Source: Pararhizobium_B sp963838155
GTDB lineage: Bacteria > Pseudomonadota > Alphaproteobacteria > Rhizobiales > Rhizobiaceae
Direction: 5' to 3'
DNA length: 64,000 bases
NCBI GenBank assembly: GCA_963838155.1
Contig: CAWIQE010000004.1
Span: forward strand, 496,001 to 560,000
This document shows positions 62,101 through 64,000 of this stretch, one piece after another. Under the pieces are notes generated by a model. The model was not told the origin of the DNA. It ran no database searches and saw only the letters and a program-made list of their open reading frames with translations. Positions within the stretch are counted from its first letter, which is position 1. Every line of letters starts with the position of its first letter. Both the position numbers and the translations under genes were made by a program.

Positions 62101-62694
62101 TCAGAAGTTGCGGCCGTATCCGGCCGCCCAACCGCCGTCGACCACGAGCATTTGGCCGGTCAGGTAGCTGTTGGCCGGGTCGCATAGGAAGAGCACGGCG
62201 TTGACGACGTCGGCGATCGCACCCGGCTTGCCCGATGGAACATGGCTCAGCATGTGCTCACCGCCGCTGATGAAGCGGCCTTCGTCGCCGACGATCGCGC
62301 CGGCCGCGACGGCGTTGACCAGGACCTTCGGGCCAAGCGACATGGCAAGCGTTCGCACCGATGCCATGGCTGCCGCCATGGCGGCGGACTCGTCCGGATC
62401 GCGCCGGATCGCCACCGCAGCTGCGGCCGACAGAAGATGAACGACCCTTCCGCCCTTGGCGCTTGCCATCCGGTGACCAAGCTCTTCCGTAGCCGCCGTC
62501 AGCCGTGCGCTTCCTGCCGGACTGGTCGGATGACCGACGATGAGGCAGTCGGGAAGGGGAGGACTGGCGGAGTCGTCCAGGTCGGCGAGAAAGATCTCTG
62601 CCTGATTTTCTTGAAGGGCCGCCTTCAGGGCCGCGGTGACGGGGCCGGAGGGTCCCAGGACGAGGATCGACAAACCGGCGAGATCGACCTTCAT
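62101..62694 (-). CDS. SDR-fold protein lacking catalytic motifs
   Basis: The 197-residue protein is short for the family. The usual TGxxxGIG is ILVLGPSGPVTAAL, the Ser region is HLLSAAAAVA, and the YxxxK motif is absent (SAAMAAAMASVRTLAMSL). The end NSYLTGQMLVVDGGWAAGYG is SDR-like. It may be a non-catalytic partner or a decayed gene. It is downstream of another SDR gene on the same strand (61-bp gap). Confidence 0.7.
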   Translation of the reverse strand: MKVDLAGLSILVLGPSGPVTAALKAALQENQAEIFLADLDDSASPPLPDCLIVGHPTSPAGSARLTAATEELGHRMASAKGGRVVHLLSAAAAVAIRRDPDESAAMAAAMASVRTLAMSLGPKVLVNAVAAGAIVGDEGRFISGGEHMLSHVPSGKPGAIADVVNAVLFLCDPANSYLTGQMLVVDGGWAAGYGRNF

Positions 62695-62755
62695 CTGCTG
62701 CTCCCTTGACTATCCTTGGTGGATTTCATCGCCTGTCCTGTTCCGATCGACCGGG

Positions 62756-63535
62756 TCACATCATGAAACCGGCGGTCCAGCCGCCGTCGACCGTCAGCAC
62801 CTGACCGTTGATGTAGCCGCTGGCCGGCGACGCCAGGAAAAGCGCCGCCTCGGCTATCTCTTCCGGCGTGCCAGGACGGGCGAGCGGAATGTGGTCCATG
62901 AAGGCGCGCATCCGGTCATGGAACCGGCCATCCTCGCCATAGAAGAGTTGTCGCGTGCCGTCGGTCAGGATCGAGCCGGGCGCTATGGCATTGACTGCGA
63001 AGCCGCGGTCGCCAAGCTCGAGCGCCATGGCCCGGGTCAGGTGCACGATCGCTGCCTTGGCGGCGGCGAACGGCGGCTGCAGGCGCATTGCCGCCAGTCC
63101 CACGACAGACGCAATGTTGATGATGCGCCCGCCGCGCCCGCTTGCGATCATCGGCTGAAGCGCGGCTCGGCTGACGAGAAACGTTCCGTCGAGATCGATG
63201 CCGACGATGCGGTGCCATTCGTCGACGGGGAAGCGGTCGATCTCCACGCGATCGCGGAACGTGTTGACGCCGGCGTTGTTGACGAGGATGTCGATGCGAC
63301 CGTACCGCGCCATGATCGCCTCGACGGCTGCGTCGACGGCAGCGGCGTCTCGAATGTCTGCGGACAGCGCAATGGCGTCGGGAAGCGCGTCGGTCGCCGC
63401 CTTTGCGCCATCTGCGTCGATGTCGGCGATTGCGATCGACGCGCCATTTTCCGCGAGGCGGCGTGCGATGGCATTGCCGATGCCTTGGGCGCCACCCGTC
63501 ACGAGAGCGACTTGCCCCCGAAGATCGCATTGCAT
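62756..63535 (-). CDS. short-chain dehydrogenase with Tyr-to-Phe at the active site
   Basis: The 259-residue protein has VALVTGGAQGIGNAIARRLA, LVNNAGVNTF, INIASVVGLAA (Ser) and then PPFAAAKAAIVHL where YxxxK should be, so the catalytic Tyr is Phe. The end ASGYINGQVLTVDGGWTAGF is normal. ATG 63535 follows GAGGAG. It is divergent from the LacI gene, which probably controls it. Confidence 0.87.
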   Translation of the reverse strand: MQCDLRGQVALVTGGAQGIGNAIARRLAENGASIAIADIDADGAKAATDALPDAIALSADIRDAAAVDAAVEAIMARYGRIDILVNNAGVNTFRDRVEIDRFPVDEWHRIVGIDLDGTFLVSRAALQPMIASGRGGRIINIASVVGLAAMRLQPPFAAAKAAIVHLTRAMALELGDRGFAVNAIAPGSILTDGTRQLFYGEDGRFHDRMRAFMDHIPLARPGTPEEIAEAALFLASPASGYINGQVLTVDGGWTAGFMM

Positions 63536-63557
63536 GACGGACTCCTCTCGGACAACT

Positions 63558-63579
63558 GCTATTACAATACTATAATAGC
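63558..63579. promoter_or_regulatory. AT-rich palindrome in the SDR-LacI promoter region
   Basis: GCTATTA and TAATAGC are perfect arms of a 22-bp dyad that includes TATAAT. It lies 23 bp upstream of the SDR start and suits a LacI-family operator. Confidence 0.5.
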
Positions 63580-63740
63580 TGACGACGTCCAACCCGGCGA
63601 ATTTCTCTTTTGCGGATATGAGAACTCATCAGGCAGGGTTCCTGAAGGACGGGAAAGCGGTGTGGGCCGCGGATTCCGATGATGCTGGTCTTGCCGATGT
63701 TAGCCGATTAGTGTGCTTCGGCCGAGCATCTGGAGGACAC

Positions 63741-64000
63741 ATGGTCGACCGCGGCGACACGAACGGAAAGCGCGGGACTTCGAAGGCGCGGCTTGGCGTG
63801 CGACAGATCGCGAAGCAGGTGGGGGTTGCACCGATCACCGTGTCGCGGGTCCTTTCAAATCCCGACCTCGTCTCGGACAAGACCCGCAAGAAGGTCGAGG
63901 AGGCGATCAAACGATCCGGCTTCGTGCCGAGCCGTGTCGCCTCCAGCATGCGCGGCAGCGGCCGCATCATCGGGACCGTCGTGCCGCCGCTGATCAACTC
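63741..64000 (+). CDS. LacI family transcriptional regulator, 5' part
   Basis: About 86 residues are visible before the window ends. The helix-turn-helix reads GVRQIAKQVGVAPITVSRVL then SNPDLVSDKTRKKVEEAIKR and GFVPSRVASSM, the hinge helix, as in GntR-type LacI proteins. GGAGGACAC precedes ATG 63741. It is divergent from the Tyr-to-Phe SDR gene. Confidence 0.92.
   Translation, partial: MVDRGDTNGKRGTSKARLGVRQIAKQVGVAPITVSRVLSNPDLVSDKTRKKVEEAIKRSGFVPSRVASSMRGSGRIIGTVVPPLIN

Overview
The window is 64 kb of high-GC DNA whose gene content and tRNA sequence fit an alphaproteobacterium of the Rhizobiales/Hyphomicrobiales (class I IlvC beside a TetR gene, DmeR-DmeF, CadR-type operators, many TTG/GTG starts with clear AGGAG-type ribosome sites). 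No organism name is given by the sequence, so the genus is left open.

Layout. (1) Positions 1-4554 are chromosomal: the 3' end of a Bcr/CflA-type efflux gene, a TetR regulator, ilvC, a Nudix-like gene, a PhzF-family gene and an intact tRNA-Lys(CTT). (2) Positions 4555-50330 are a genomic island of about 45.8 kb inserted in that tRNA. The last 50 bp of the tRNA (4505-4554) recur perfectly at 50281-50330, and a large tyrosine integrase gene (48454-50070) lies just inside the far repeat. (3) Positions 50331-64000 are again chromosomal in character: a long four-carbon acid-sugar/polyol catabolic and ABC-transport locus from a DeoR regulator to a partial LacI regulator.

Inside the island. The left end (5.1-7.1 kb) is a decayed restriction-modification locus: Vsr endonuclease, a 5'-deleted Eco29kI-like restriction enzyme and a frameshifted C5 cytosine methyltransferase. 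From 8.4 to 20.3 kb lies a metal and redox block: a MerR regulator with its divergent target genes, YnfA, a CadA/ZntA-type P-type ATPase with CadR, a CadR-like operon carrying CtaG and an isoprenylcysteine-methyltransferase-like protein, an MFS transporter, DmeR-DmeF, and a cupredoxin. Four MerR-type promoters with 19-bp spacers can be read directly. From 21 to 41.5 kb is a stress/detoxification block: SDRs, alpha/beta hydrolases, Ohr and OsmC proteins, an aldehyde dehydrogenase, an ABC-F ATPase, cupins, LysR/MarR/AraC regulators and a methyltransferase. It is punctuated by a second integrase, an integrase relic and four copies of a diverged repeat. The right end (42-50 kb) is defence-like: a Fic protein with an AbiEi-like N-terminus, a 4 x 24 bp iteron-like array, an IS3 relic, a truncated JetD-like gene, a very large protein joining a PHP domain to a JetC/MukB-like SMC ATPase, and the island integrase.

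The most unusual item is the PHP-SMC gene (44548-48144) and its partner (44131-44546), which look like a compact relative of Wadjet whose nuclease subunit was cut off by an IS3-family element. The SMC protein keeps the ABC signature and Walker B but no P-loop is visible. The chromosomal sugar locus carries one apparent frameshift, just after the signal peptide of its substrate-binding protein. No rRNA, CRISPR array, plasmid replication or conjugation genes were seen.
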